Positions 1-6,680 of a stretch of DNA of 36,195 bases are shown in pieces (positions within the stretch are counted from its first letter, which is position 1; every line of letters begins with the position of its first letter). The position numbers and the translations under genes are program-made. This stretch comes from Gudongella sp964607545 (GTDB lineage: Bacteria > Bacillota > Clostridia > Tissierellales > Tissierellaceae), in the NCBI GenBank assembly GCA_964607545.1, contig CAZSLV010000004.1:1-36195 (forward strand), in the 5' to 3' direction. A model generated the notes under the pieces. That model worked only from the letters and a program-made list of their open reading frames with translations, had not been told where the DNA came from and made no database searches.

Positions 1-91
1 ATATAAAAGTTACAAATTTATCACAGAATTTTATATTATTAAGTTCTTAGTTTACACATTCTTAAGCCACTTATAAAAAAATCTAGTATTT

Positions 92-162
92 GTAGGGGAG
101 GATGACTCTATCTGCCCGCATTATTCAGATTCAAGCGGATGGACAGAGTCGTCCATCCCTAC
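92..162. repeat. Imperfect palindromic (REP/MITE-like) repeat, full copy
   Basis: Two 28-base arms, 92-119 and 135-162, are inverted copies matching at 21 of 28 positions around a 15-base loop. The right arm itself folds into a perfect 8-bp hairpin (GGATGGAC / GTCCATCC, loop AGAGTC). The outer ends read GTAGGG...CCCTAC. Bases 133-167 recur exactly at 1133-1167. It lies just beyond the 3' end of xth, and on the minus strand it is followed by a T-run (about 74-80), so it could also help end xth transcription. The rest of 1-190 is AT-rich with no gene seen. Confidence 0.75.
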
Positions 163-190
163 GATAAGATATTTTTGTCAATTAAAGCTA

Positions 191-1018
191 CTATAAGTCT
201 ATTTCTAATAAAATTGGAGTATGGTCTTGCCTTATACCTGAGTCTATCATCTCGGATTTAAGAACTTTGTTTGCTAGCCTATCGCTAACTAACCAATAAT
301 CAATCCTCCAGCCCGAGTTGTTAATTTTACTTGTCTTTACTCTTTGGGCCCACCAAGTGTACATACCTTCTACATCACCATGTATATGTCTAAAGGTATC
401 TGTAAACCCTTTATTTAATAAGTTTGTAAATCCTTCTCTCTCTTCATCAGTAAAACCAGCTGACCTAGCATTGTTTTGCGGGTGGGCTAAGTCTATTTCC
501 TTATGGGCTACGTTAAAATCACCAGTTGCTATTATAGGTTTTTCCTTGTCTAGACTTTCAAGGTATTGTGCATATTTTTCATCCCAAACTTGTCTTTCTT
601 TAAGTCTTCCTAAGCTATCTCCTGCATTTGGAGTATAAACTTGAGTTATATAAAATTCTCCAAAATCTAAAGTAATAATTCTCCCTTCAAAATCCATGGT
701 ATCAGGAGATTGTATTTGTGGGTATAAAACTTCAGGAGAATATTTATTCTTATATAAAAACATAGTCCCTGCATATCCTTTTCTTGCTGGCTCCTCTGAA
801 GACCTCCATACATATGAGTATCCTTTAAAGTAATCATCCAATAATTCAATGTGTTTTTTACTTGGCCCCTTAGAAGGTAGTTTTGTTTCTTGCAAGGCAA
901 TTACATCTGGATCTATATCAAGAATTGATCCAATTACAACTCTTGTAAGTACTGCCCTATTTGAATCACTTGTAAGTGCTGCATTTAATGAGTCAATATT
1001 CCATGAAATAAGTTTCAT
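191..1018 (-). CDS. xth: Exodeoxyribonuclease III / AP endonuclease (ExoIII family)
   Basis: Cytoplasmic base-excision-repair nuclease that cuts the DNA backbone 5' to abasic sites and usually has 3'-5' exonuclease and 3'-phosphodiesterase activity. The 275-residue length is normal for the family. The full active-site set is present: Asn7 in the opening SWN motif, Glu44 in LQETK, Tyr128 in the YTPN segment, Asp167 and Asn169 in GDFNVAH, Asp239 in WRIDYWL, and Asp265-His266 in RQDHTP near the C-terminus. The ATG start has AAGGAGG about six bases upstream. A -10-like TATAAT (complement of 1041-1046) lies upstream, but no good -35 was found. It follows the OGG1-type glycosylase gene on the same strand, 155 bases downstream, so two successive steps of repair (base removal, backbone incision) are encoded side by side. 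A hairpin repeat lies between the two genes. Function is confident from motifs; substrate preference is not visible. Confidence 0.95.
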   Translation of the reverse strand: MKLISWNIDSLNAALTSDSNRAVLTRVVIGSILDIDPDVIALQETKLPSKGPSKKHIELLDDYFKGYSYVWRSSEEPARKGYAGTMFLYKNKYSPEVLYPQIQSPDTMDFEGRIITLDFGEFYITQVYTPNAGDSLGRLKERQVWDEKYAQYLESLDKEKPIIATGDFNVAHKEIDLAHPQNNARSAGFTDEEREGFTNLLNKGFTDTFRHIHGDVEGMYTWWAQRVKTSKINNSGWRIDYWLVSDRLANKVLKSEMIDSGIRQDHTPILLEIDL

Positions 1019-1132
1019 AATTCCTCCTTGTAATTTTAAGATTATAATAACGGGCCAGCTAAGCTTATCCCTAGAAATGCTACAATTCTAGGAACTAGGA
1101 GCCCACTTTTGCTTGGAAACTTTATCAAGTCT

Positions 1133-1167
1133 AAGCGGATGGACAGAGTCGTCCATCCCTACGATAA
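1133..1167. repeat. Hairpin repeat, half copy of the element at 92-162
   Basis: These 35 bases are identical to 133-167 and contain the same perfect 8-bp hairpin GGATGGAC / GTCCATCC. The second, inverted arm present in the first copy is missing here. It sits between the stop codon of the glycosylase gene (1174) and the xth promoter region, where it could act as a weak terminator or mRNA-stabilising hairpin. No U-run follows it closely on either strand. Confidence 0.75.
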
Positions 1168-1173
1168 TAATAC

Positions 1174-2055
1174 TTATTTACCTATCCCAAGCTCTCTTGC
1201 ATAATAAAATAGGTATTGTTGGGCATATCCTGCAAGAGGGCCAAATAAATCCACCCCTGAGCTTTCTAATTCCTTTTTAGTAGCATTTCTTTTAAAATAA
1301 AAGTGCTCCATTACCCTCTTAACCCAAACATCAACTGGGAAAGCCTCTGACTTGTCATAAGCAAAGAGTAAGATACAATCACTTACCTTAGGACCCACAC
1401 CAGGAAGGCTTGTGAGCATAACCTGAGCATCTTTATGGTTTATATCAAAGATACACTCCATATCAAATTCTCCCTCTGCAATCCTCCTGCTAACCTCCCT
1501 AATCCTATCGGACCTAAAGCCCACCCTATACTTTTCTTTTATATAGTCAGTAGTTTTTCCTGCTAGTTTCTCTGGTTTAGGAAAGCTATAAATATCTTTG
1601 CCCTTATAGGTCATAAGGTAGTCTCCTAAATCTTCAGCTATAGCATTTACAGCACTTTTTATCCTTGGAATTCCATTATTAGCTGAAATAATAAAAGAAA
1701 TTGTCGTTTCATAGGGGTCTTGATTTAAAAGCCTCATCCCATAACCAAATTCTATTGATTCTTTAAGGATGGGATCATGAGATAGTGTTTCTTTTATCTT
1801 TCCATAATCCCTATCTAAGTCAAAGTAATGGTGCCAATAATTCTCCCATTCTTCTCTTGTAGCTAAATCTACAAGAAATCCATCATCATCCTCTAGTATA
1901 TTTAGAACCTTCCCATTAGAAATTGTGGTATAGGACCCATCATCTTCTAAAAACCACCTAAAGCATTGACCACATTCAAAAATATGCTTGGGGTGGAAGT
2001 GTTTTAAACCTTTGATTATCAATTTATTGTCTTTTTCTGTTATATTATAAGTCAT
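1174..2055 (-). CDS. ogg: 8-oxoguanine DNA glycosylase, OGG1-like (HhH-GPD superfamily)
   Basis: Bifunctional DNA glycosylase/AP lyase that removes oxidised guanine. The 293-residue protein has an N-terminal domain with GQCFRW (residues 29-34), as in OGG1 and AlkA-like proteins, then the helix-hairpin-helix LPGVGPKVSDC (217-227). Lys223 matches the catalytic lysine of OGG1, and the following PVDVWV supplies the conserved Asp242. The lysine argues for a glycosylase/lyase of the OGG type rather than monofunctional 3-methyladenine glycosylase AlkA. The ATG start is preceded by a poly-A/GGAG ribosome site. It is encoded just upstream of xth on the same strand, which fits a base-excision-repair pair. 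The C-terminal YLFYYARELG is typical of the family. Which oxidised bases it prefers cannot be read from sequence. Confidence 0.92.
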   Translation of the reverse strand: MTYNITEKDNKLIIKGLKHFHPKHIFECGQCFRWFLEDDGSYTTISNGKVLNILEDDDGFLVDLATREEWENYWHHYFDLDRDYGKIKETLSHDPILKESIEFGYGMRLLNQDPYETTISFIISANNGIPRIKSAVNAIAEDLGDYLMTYKGKDIYSFPKPEKLAGKTTDYIKEKYRVGFRSDRIREVSRRIAEGEFDMECIFDINHKDAQVMLTSLPGVGPKVSDCILLFAYDKSEAFPVDVWVKRVMEHFYFKRNATKKELESSGVDLFGPLAGYAQQYLFYYARELGIGK

Positions 2056-2086
2056 AGGTTCTCCTTTTTTTTGATATTATAGGTAT

Positions 2087-2114
2087 ATTATACTAGAAGA
2101 ATGGCAATTTACAA
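2087..2114 (-). promoter_or_regulatory. Putative sigma-70 promoter of the glycosylase gene
   Basis: On the minus strand TTGTAA (complement of 2109-2114) and TATAAT (complement of 2087-2092) are separated by 16 bases, about 32 bases before the ATG. The -35 matches consensus at 4 of 6 positions. Confidence 0.5.
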
Positions 2115-2163
2115 ATTCAAATTGCAATTCAATTCACAGTTACCAATTGAAAGATAAAAAGAA

Positions 2164-2343
2164 AGATTCCTCNNNNNNNNNNNNNNNNNNNNNNNNNNNN
2201 NNNNNNNNNNNNNNNNNNNNNNNNNNNNNNNNNNNNNNNNNNNNNNNNNNNNNNNNNNNNNNNNNNNNNNNNAGATTCCTCTAAGAGCTCGGAATGACAG
2301 GAAAAAATAAGATTCCTCTAAAGGCTTGGAACGAGTGAATCTT
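2164..2343. repeat. Repeat cluster (AGATTCCTC units) interrupted by a 100-N gap
   Basis: The 9-mer AGATTCCTC occurs at 2164-2172 directly left of a run of exactly 100 N (2173-2272), again at 2273 directly right of it, and again at 2310. The units at 2273 and 2310 are 37 bases apart and share AGATTCCTCTAA then a GG-AA core. The last unit is closed by the inverted arms AAGATTC (2309-2315) and GAATCTT (2337-2343). No coding region was seen in 2056-2406 beyond the glycosylase promoter, this repeat and the gdhA terminator. The N run is a placeholder, so the true length is unknown. Confidence 0.75.
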
Positions 2344-2360
2344 GGCTTTTACTTTAAATA

Positions 2361-2388
2361 AAAAAACTGGTCTTTCGACCAGTTTTTT
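2361..2388 (-). terminator. Intrinsic terminator of gdhA
   Basis: A perfect 12-bp stem (AAAAAACTGGTC / GACCAGTTTTTT) with loop TTTC starts 18 bases past the gdhA stop. The T-run follows on both strands, so it may work in both directions. Confidence 0.9.
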
Positions 2389-2406
2389 TATTTGTTTATT
2401 TATATC

Positions 2407-3672
2407 TTAGTACCATCCTCTTAGCTTCATTACATTAGCTACTTTTTTAACTGAATGTAGGTAAGCTGATTGTCTCATTGATACATTGTATTCTTCTTTA
2501 ATTTTCCAAAGGTCATTAAATGCCTTAACCATTGCAATTTCTTCTTTTTCTTCTACTTCTGCTTCACTCCAGTAGTAACCATATAGGTTTTGTACCCACT
2601 CAAAGTAGGAAACTGTAACTCCTCCTGCATTTGTTAGGATATCTGGAGTAACAAGGATACCATTCTTTTCAAGTATTTCATCTGCTTCTGGTGTTATAGG
2701 TCCATTAGCTGCTTCAGCAACTAATTTTGCTCTTATTTTACCAGCATTTTCAGATGTTATAGCATTTTCTAAAGCAGCAGGAATCATAATATCAACATCT
2801 AAAGCCCAAAACTCATCAAGGCTAATCATTTTTGCTTTTGGATAGTTTGCAACTGACTTATTTTCTGCTTGGAAGGCTGCTAAATCATCAAAGTCAATAC
2901 CATCTTCATTGTAAAGTGCAAATGTTCCAACATCCTTTGCCCACTCACCAATAGCTACAATTGTTGCACCAAGTTTTTGAACGTTTTTAACTGTGAATCT
3001 ACCAACATTACCAAATCCTTGAATAGCAACTTTTGAATGTTTAATGTCGATTCCAAGCTTAGCTGCAGCTTCTCTAGTTACAACAGCAACTCCATAACCA
3101 GTTGCTTCGTTTCTTCCAAGTGATCCGCCCCACTCAACTGGTTTACCAGTAATAACTCCAGTGTTCATTCCACCTGTAAGTTTAATATATTCATCTACCA
3201 TCCAGCTCATTATTTGTCCGTTTGTATTAACATCTGGTGCTGGTATATCAATTTTTTCTCCAAGATACTTGTGAAGTCCTTGTATATAGCCTCTTGATAA
3301 TCTTTCTAGTTCCCCTTGTGAAAGAGTTGAAGGATCTACTGTAATACCACCTTTTCCTCCCCCGTAAGGAATACCAGTAACGCAACACTTAAAGGTCATC
3401 CATACTGATAAAGCCTTAACTTCATCTAGGTTAACTCCTGGATGAAAACGTATTCCACCCTTGCCTGGTCCAACTGCATCGTTGTGCATAGATCTGTAGC
3501 CTTTAAAAACCTTTGTAGTCCCATCATCCATTCTTACTGGAATTGATAATTCAATTACTCTTTTAGGTTCTTTAAGTAATTCATAAACTGATGATTCTAA
3601 TCCAAGTTTCTCACATGCATCCTTAACTTGTTTTTGTGCACTTTCTAAAGGATTAAGCATTTCTTTTGACAC
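2407..3672 (-). CDS. gdhA: NAD-type glutamate dehydrogenase
   Basis: Catalyses reversible oxidative deamination of glutamate to 2-oxoglutarate and ammonia; in amino-acid-fermenting anaerobes it feeds glutamate catabolism and makes NADH. The 421-residue length fits the hexameric NAD-linked class. Visible residues: the KGGIRFHP substrate segment (71-78), Lys95 in MTFKC, catalytic Lys107 in PYGGGKGGI, Asp147 in PAPDVNTN, and the dinucleotide-binding GFGNVG (219-224). It ends MKLRGWY, as I recall for the Peptoniphilus asaccharolyticus enzyme. The start is GTG at 3670-3672, preferred over ATG at 3658-3660 because AAGGGGGT lies about nine bases before the GTG but over 20 before the ATG. It is a single-gene unit with its own promoter, leader palindrome and terminator, and sits next to the redox repressor gene rex. 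Coenzyme choice (NAD versus NADP) is inferred from family resemblance. Confidence 0.96.
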   Translation of the reverse strand: MSKEMLNPLESAQKQVKDACEKLGLESSVYELLKEPKRVIELSIPVRMDDGTTKVFKGYRSMHNDAVGPGKGGIRFHPGVNLDEVKALSVWMTFKCCVTGIPYGGGKGGITVDPSTLSQGELERLSRGYIQGLHKYLGEKIDIPAPDVNTNGQIMSWMVDEYIKLTGGMNTGVITGKPVEWGGSLGRNEATGYGVAVVTREAAAKLGIDIKHSKVAIQGFGNVGRFTVKNVQKLGATIVAIGEWAKDVGTFALYNEDGIDFDDLAAFQAENKSVANYPKAKMISLDEFWALDVDIMIPAALENAITSENAGKIRAKLVAEAANGPITPEADEILEKNGILVTPDILTNAGGVTVSYFEWVQNLYGYYWSEAEVEEKEEIAMVKAFNDLWKIKEEYNVSMRQSAYLHSVKKVANVMKLRGWY

Positions 3673-3695
3673 GACAAACTACCCCCTTTATTTTA

Positions 3696-3714
3696 GATGC
3701 AAAGATTTTGCATC
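3696..3714. promoter_or_regulatory. Perfect 19-bp palindrome in the gdhA leader
   Basis: GATGCAAA (3696-3703) and TTTGCATC (3707-3714) are exact inverted arms around GAT. It sits between the -10 box and the ribosome binding site of gdhA, about 10 to 30 bases after the expected start of transcription. It may be a repressor operator or a leader hairpin. It does not match the clostridial Rex site (TTGTTAA-N4-TTAACAA). Confidence 0.6.
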
Positions 3715-3731
3715 ATTTAAATCTCGATAAA

Positions 3732-3760
3732 ATTATATCATAGGGGATTGATGATATCAA
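3732..3760 (-). promoter_or_regulatory. Sigma-70 promoter of gdhA
   Basis: TTGATA (complement of 3755-3760), 17-base spacer and a perfect TATAAT (complement of 3732-3737). The -35 overlaps a small palindrome, TTGATATCATCAA. Confidence 0.85.
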
Positions 3761-3799
3761 CTCTAATTCCACATGATATAATCTTATCAAAATATTAAA

Positions 3800-4447
3800 T
3801 TACTCTTCTTCTGCTGTTTTTAAGAAGTAGGATAAGATAAACAAGCTTTCATTTAACCTTACATTTTCAACAATTACATGGTCAGGTACTGTAAAATCAG
3901 TTGGGGCAAAGTTCCATATCCCCCTTATTCCAGCCTTTACATAAATATCTGCTACTTCTTGGGCACTTTCTTTTGGGGTTGTGATTATACCAATCTCAAC
4001 ATTGTGCTCATCAATAAACTCTTCTATTGTGTCCATATCCCTAATTTCTATATCCCTAATTTTAAGTCCAATAACCCTTGGATTTCTATCAAATAAGGAT
4101 AAGACTTTAAAACCTGCATCTTCAAAACCCTTGTAGTTAGCAATAGCTTGGCCTAGGTTTCCTGCCCCTACTACTATGGCGTTATACCTATTGTTTAAGC
4201 CCAATATCTTCCCCAATTCTCTTTGCAAGTCCTCTACATTGTAGCCATAGCCTTGCTGGCCAAAGCCCCCAAAGTTATTTAAGTCTTGTCTAATTTGAGA
4301 AGCTGTAAACCCTGTTAAGATGCTTAATTCTTGGGAAGAAATCCTTGTAGTTCCCTTATCCAATAAATCGTTAAGGTACCTGTAGTACTTTGGCAATCTT
4401 CTGATTACCGTTAAAGAAACATCAGCATTTTTATTCAATTTATACAC
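3800..4447 (-). CDS. rex: Redox-sensing transcriptional repressor Rex
   Basis: Homodimeric repressor that reads the NADH/NAD ratio and releases DNA when NADH is high; in Gram-positive anaerobes it controls fermentation and electron-transfer genes. The 215-residue protein has the N-terminal winged helix (about 10-75), including LPKYYRYL and the recognition segment GFTASQIRQDLNNFGGFGQQGYGY, then a Rossmann domain with VVGAGNLG (92-99). The ATP/NAD-type core ends in the domain-swapped helix near LFILSYFLKTAEEE. The start is GTG (4445-4447) with only a weak AGG upstream; translation may therefore be modest. It is divergent from the ABC-F gene, an order also found in Bacillus (rex near ydiF and the tsa genes). 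No convincing Rex operator was found in its own promoter region, so autoregulation is not supported here. Confidence 0.96.
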   Translation of the reverse strand: MYKLNKNADVSLTVIRRLPKYYRYLNDLLDKGTTRISSQELSILTGFTASQIRQDLNNFGGFGQQGYGYNVEDLQRELGKILGLNNRYNAIVVGAGNLGQAIANYKGFEDAGFKVLSLFDRNPRVIGLKIRDIEIRDMDTIEEFIDEHNVEIGIITTPKESAQEVADIYVKAGIRGIWNFAPTDFTVPDHVIVENVRLNESLFILSYFLKTAEEE

Positions 4448-4469
4448 CGCCTATCCATTTTCTAAATCA

Positions 4470-4498
4470 ATTATAGCATTGACTAAATTTTATGTCAA
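4470..4498 (-). promoter_or_regulatory. Consensus sigma-70 promoter of rex
   Basis: TTGACA (complement of 4493-4498), 17-base spacer and TATAAT (complement of 4470-4475): all twelve consensus positions match. It is about 22 bases upstream of the GTG start, so the leader is very short. Confidence 0.9.
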
Positions 4499-4620
4499 TA
4501 AATTCACATAGGCTTAACAATCTTTTTGAATCCCTATAAGATTAAGTATTTATCGAGTCTTCCTCTTTTAAAAAAACTTTTTTTCTGTTAGAATAGCTAT
4601 AGGTACTGGAGGGTTTATAT

Positions 4621-6534
4621 ATGCAAGTTTTACAAGCAAGTAATATATGCAAAACTTATGTAACAAAGCCAATTTTGGAAGATGTGTCCTTTAGGGTTTT
4701 AGAAGGGGATATAGTTGGAGTTCTAGGCTTAAATGGGAGTGGAAAAACCACCTTATTTGAAATCCTAGCAAATAAAATCCCCCTTGATAAGGGAGAAGTT
4801 ATCCTTGCAAAGGATGCTAAACTTGGCTATTTAGAACAGCATACTAAGATTGAAAGCAATAATAGTGTTTTTGAAGAGGCTCTTAAGGTATTTAAGCCTC
4901 TTATAAAGATGGAAGAGGACTTGAGGAAATTAGAAGAATATATTGCTTTAAAAAGTAATGATTCGAATTTTAACCTAGATAAGTCCCTATTAGAATACTC
5001 AAATTTACTAGAAGACTTTAAAGCCCTTAATGGTTATGGATATCCTTCTGAGATAAAAGGGGTCTTAAAGGGGCTAGGCTTTTCTGATGAAGAGTTTGAT
5101 AAGCCAGTAAACCTTTTAAGTGGAGGCCAAAAATCCAGACTTTCACTAGCTATCCTCCTATTAGAAAAACCCAGTATACTCCTTTTAGATGAGCCAACTA
5201 ACCACCTAGATATTAGTGCTATATCTTGGCTTGAGCGCTTTATTAAAGACTACAAGGGGACTAGCTTAATAATTTCTCATGATAGGTATTTTTTAGATAC
5301 AGTAGTAAAGAGGATCTTTTATATGGAAAACACTGGGCTTAGCGTATATAACTTAAACTACACCCGCTTTATGACCCAGAGGAAAAAAGATTTAGACATT
5401 TTAAAAAAACAATATGAAGACCAATTAAAAGAAGTAAAAAGACAAGAGGAAATAATACAAAAGTACACTCAATTTGGGGGAGAAAGGTATATTAAGCAAG
5501 CTAGGAGCAGGCAAAAGATGCTCGATAGGATAAAACTTTTACCCAAGCCTACAGAAGATAAAAAGTCTTCCTTTACTTTTGAACCAGCCTTAAAGTCAGG
5601 CAAGGATGTTCTTTTGGCAGAGGGTTTAAGTAAGAGTTTTGGAGACCTTACCCTATTTAAGGATATATCCCTGCAAATTTATAAGGGGGAAAGGGTTGGT
5701 TTAATAGGCCCAAATGGAATAGGAAAGACAAGCCTTTTTAAGATACTCCTAAACCAGCTAGAAGCAGATTCTGGCCTTGTAAACCTAGGCCACAATGTTA
5801 TTACAGGCTATTTTGACCAAGAGATGTCGGATTTAAATTTAGATAAGACCATAATTGATGAAATATGGGATACTTATCCCAAACTAGACCATTTTCAAAT
5901 AAGGTCCTACCTAAGCCGCTTTATGTTTGTGGGAGATGATATTTTTAAAGAAATTAAAGACTTAAGTGGTGGAGAAAGGGCTAGGGTTAGTCTTTTAAAA
6001 CTAATGCTTTCAAAGTCAAACTTCTTAATTATGGATGAGCCAACAAACCATTTAGACATCGATTCTAAGGAAGTACTAGAAGATGCCCTATTAAATTATA
6101 GCGGGACTGTCTTTGTCATATCCCATGATAGGTACTTTTTAAATAAGGTGGCAAGTAAGATCCTTGAATTACGAGAAGATGGTTTATTTGAATACCTTGG
6201 CAACTATGATTATTATCTAGATAAAAAAACTTCTTTAGAAAAAGCCTTAGAAGATGCGAGTGAAGATTTTGCAAAGACTAAAACTCAAGTTAAGCAAGAA
6301 CAAAAAAAAGAAAAAAAAGCCTTGATAGAAGAAAGAGAAGAAAAGAAAAAGCTAAAAAAATTAGAAGAAGATATTGAAAAACTTGAAAATGAAATAGAGG
6401 GCATAGACCAAATATTATCCAATCCAAGTATATATGATGACCATGGGGAAGTAATAAAAATTACCTTAAAAAGAGAAAAATTATCAGAAGAATTAAACTC
6501 ACTTTACAACTTTTGGATAGAAGTAAATGAGTAA
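4621..6534 (+). CDS. ABC-F family ATPase, YdiF-like translation factor
   Basis: Soluble twin-ATPase protein of the ABC-F class, whose studied members bind the ribosomal E site and relieve stalled or drug-blocked ribosomes. There are no membrane segments in its 637 residues. First cassette: Walker A GLNGSGKT (36-43), signature LSGGQ (166-170), LLLDEPTNHLD and the switch His220. A charged linker follows (about 240-310, the P-site tRNA interaction motif). Second cassette: GPNGIGKT (363-370), LSGGE (448-452), IMDEPTNHLD. The end (about 545-637) is a lysine/glutamate-rich coiled coil. A GGAGGG ribosome site lies seven bases before ATG. Its place between rex and tsaD matches Bacillus ydiF, so a housekeeping role is more likely than antibiotic resistance. 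The promoter is uncertain (possible TAGAAT -10 at 4589-4594). Confidence 0.93.
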   Translation: MQVLQASNICKTYVTKPILEDVSFRVLEGDIVGVLGLNGSGKTTLFEILANKIPLDKGEVILAKDAKLGYLEQHTKIESNNSVFEEALKVFKPLIKMEEDLRKLEEYIALKSNDSNFNLDKSLLEYSNLLEDFKALNGYGYPSEIKGVLKGLGFSDEEFDKPVNLLSGGQKSRLSLAILLLEKPSILLLDEPTNHLDISAISWLERFIKDYKGTSLIISHDRYFLDTVVKRIFYMENTGLSVYNLNYTRFMTQRKKDLDILKKQYEDQLKEVKRQEEIIQKYTQFGGERYIKQARSRQKMLDRIKLLPKPTEDKKSSFTFEPALKSGKDVLLAEGLSKSFGDLTLFKDISLQIYKGERVGLIGPNGIGKTSLFKILLNQLEADSGLVNLGHNVITGYFDQEMSDLNLDKTIIDEIWDTYPKLDHFQIRSYLSRFMFVGDDIFKEIKDLSGGERARVSLLKLMLSKSNFLIMDEPTNHLDIDSKEVLEDALLNYSGTVFVISHDRYFLNKVASKILELREDGLFEYLGNYDYYLDKKTSLEKALEDASEDFAKTKTQVKQEQKKEKKALIEEREEKKKLKKLEEDIEKLENEIEGIDQILSNPSIYDDHGEVIKITLKREKLSEELNSLYNFWIEVNE

Positions 6535-6542
6535 TGGTTACA

Positions 6543-6658
6543 ATATCCACACTATCCACAGGCTTATCCACAGATTTAACCCTAGTTAATGGACTTTCCC
6601 CTTCTTTTCCCACATTGTCCACAAGGATAAAAAAATCCATCCCCATGTGTATCCACAT
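6543..6658 (+). promoter_or_regulatory. Cluster of five DnaA-box-like 9-mers
   Basis: Between the convergent ABC-F and tsaD genes five 9-mers of the form NTATCCACA or TTGTCCACA occur on the plus strand: 6543-6551 (ATATCCACA), 6552-6560 (CTATCCACA), 6564-6572 (TTATCCACA, perfect), 6615-6623 (TTGTCCACA) and 6650-6658 (GTATCCACA). Each differs from TTATCCACA by at most one base. The first two are adjacent and the third starts 3 bases later. The last lies in the loop of the terminator hairpin. No replication genes are near, so an origin is unlikely. Confidence 0.65.
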
Positions 6659-6677
6659 TTCTTGGGGATGGATTTTT
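6631..6677. terminator. Bidirectional terminator between the ABC-F gene and tsaD
   Basis: A perfect 14-bp stem, AAAAATCCATCCCC (6631-6644) with GGGGATGGATTTTT (6664-6677), has a 19-base loop that carries a DnaA-box-like GTATCCACA. A/T-runs flank both sides, so it can serve both converging transcripts. Confidence 0.88.
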
Positions 6678-6680
6678 CAC

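Noticed and set aside
318..638. Plus-strand open frames opposite xth, and similar frames opposite secA, tex, recD2 and others
   Set aside because: They are antisense shadows of well-supported genes, with no ribosome sites or recognisable domains.
4470..4500. Rex operator in the rex promoter (ATTGAC...GTCAAT)
   Set aside because: The arms are ten bases apart and do not match TTGTTAA-N4-TTAACAA; they overlap the consensus -35 and are explained by it.
6543..6658. Chromosomal replication origin
   Set aside because: No dnaA, dnaN or recF nearby, and the boxes lie between convergent genes within a terminator. A DnaA cluster away from oriC fits better.
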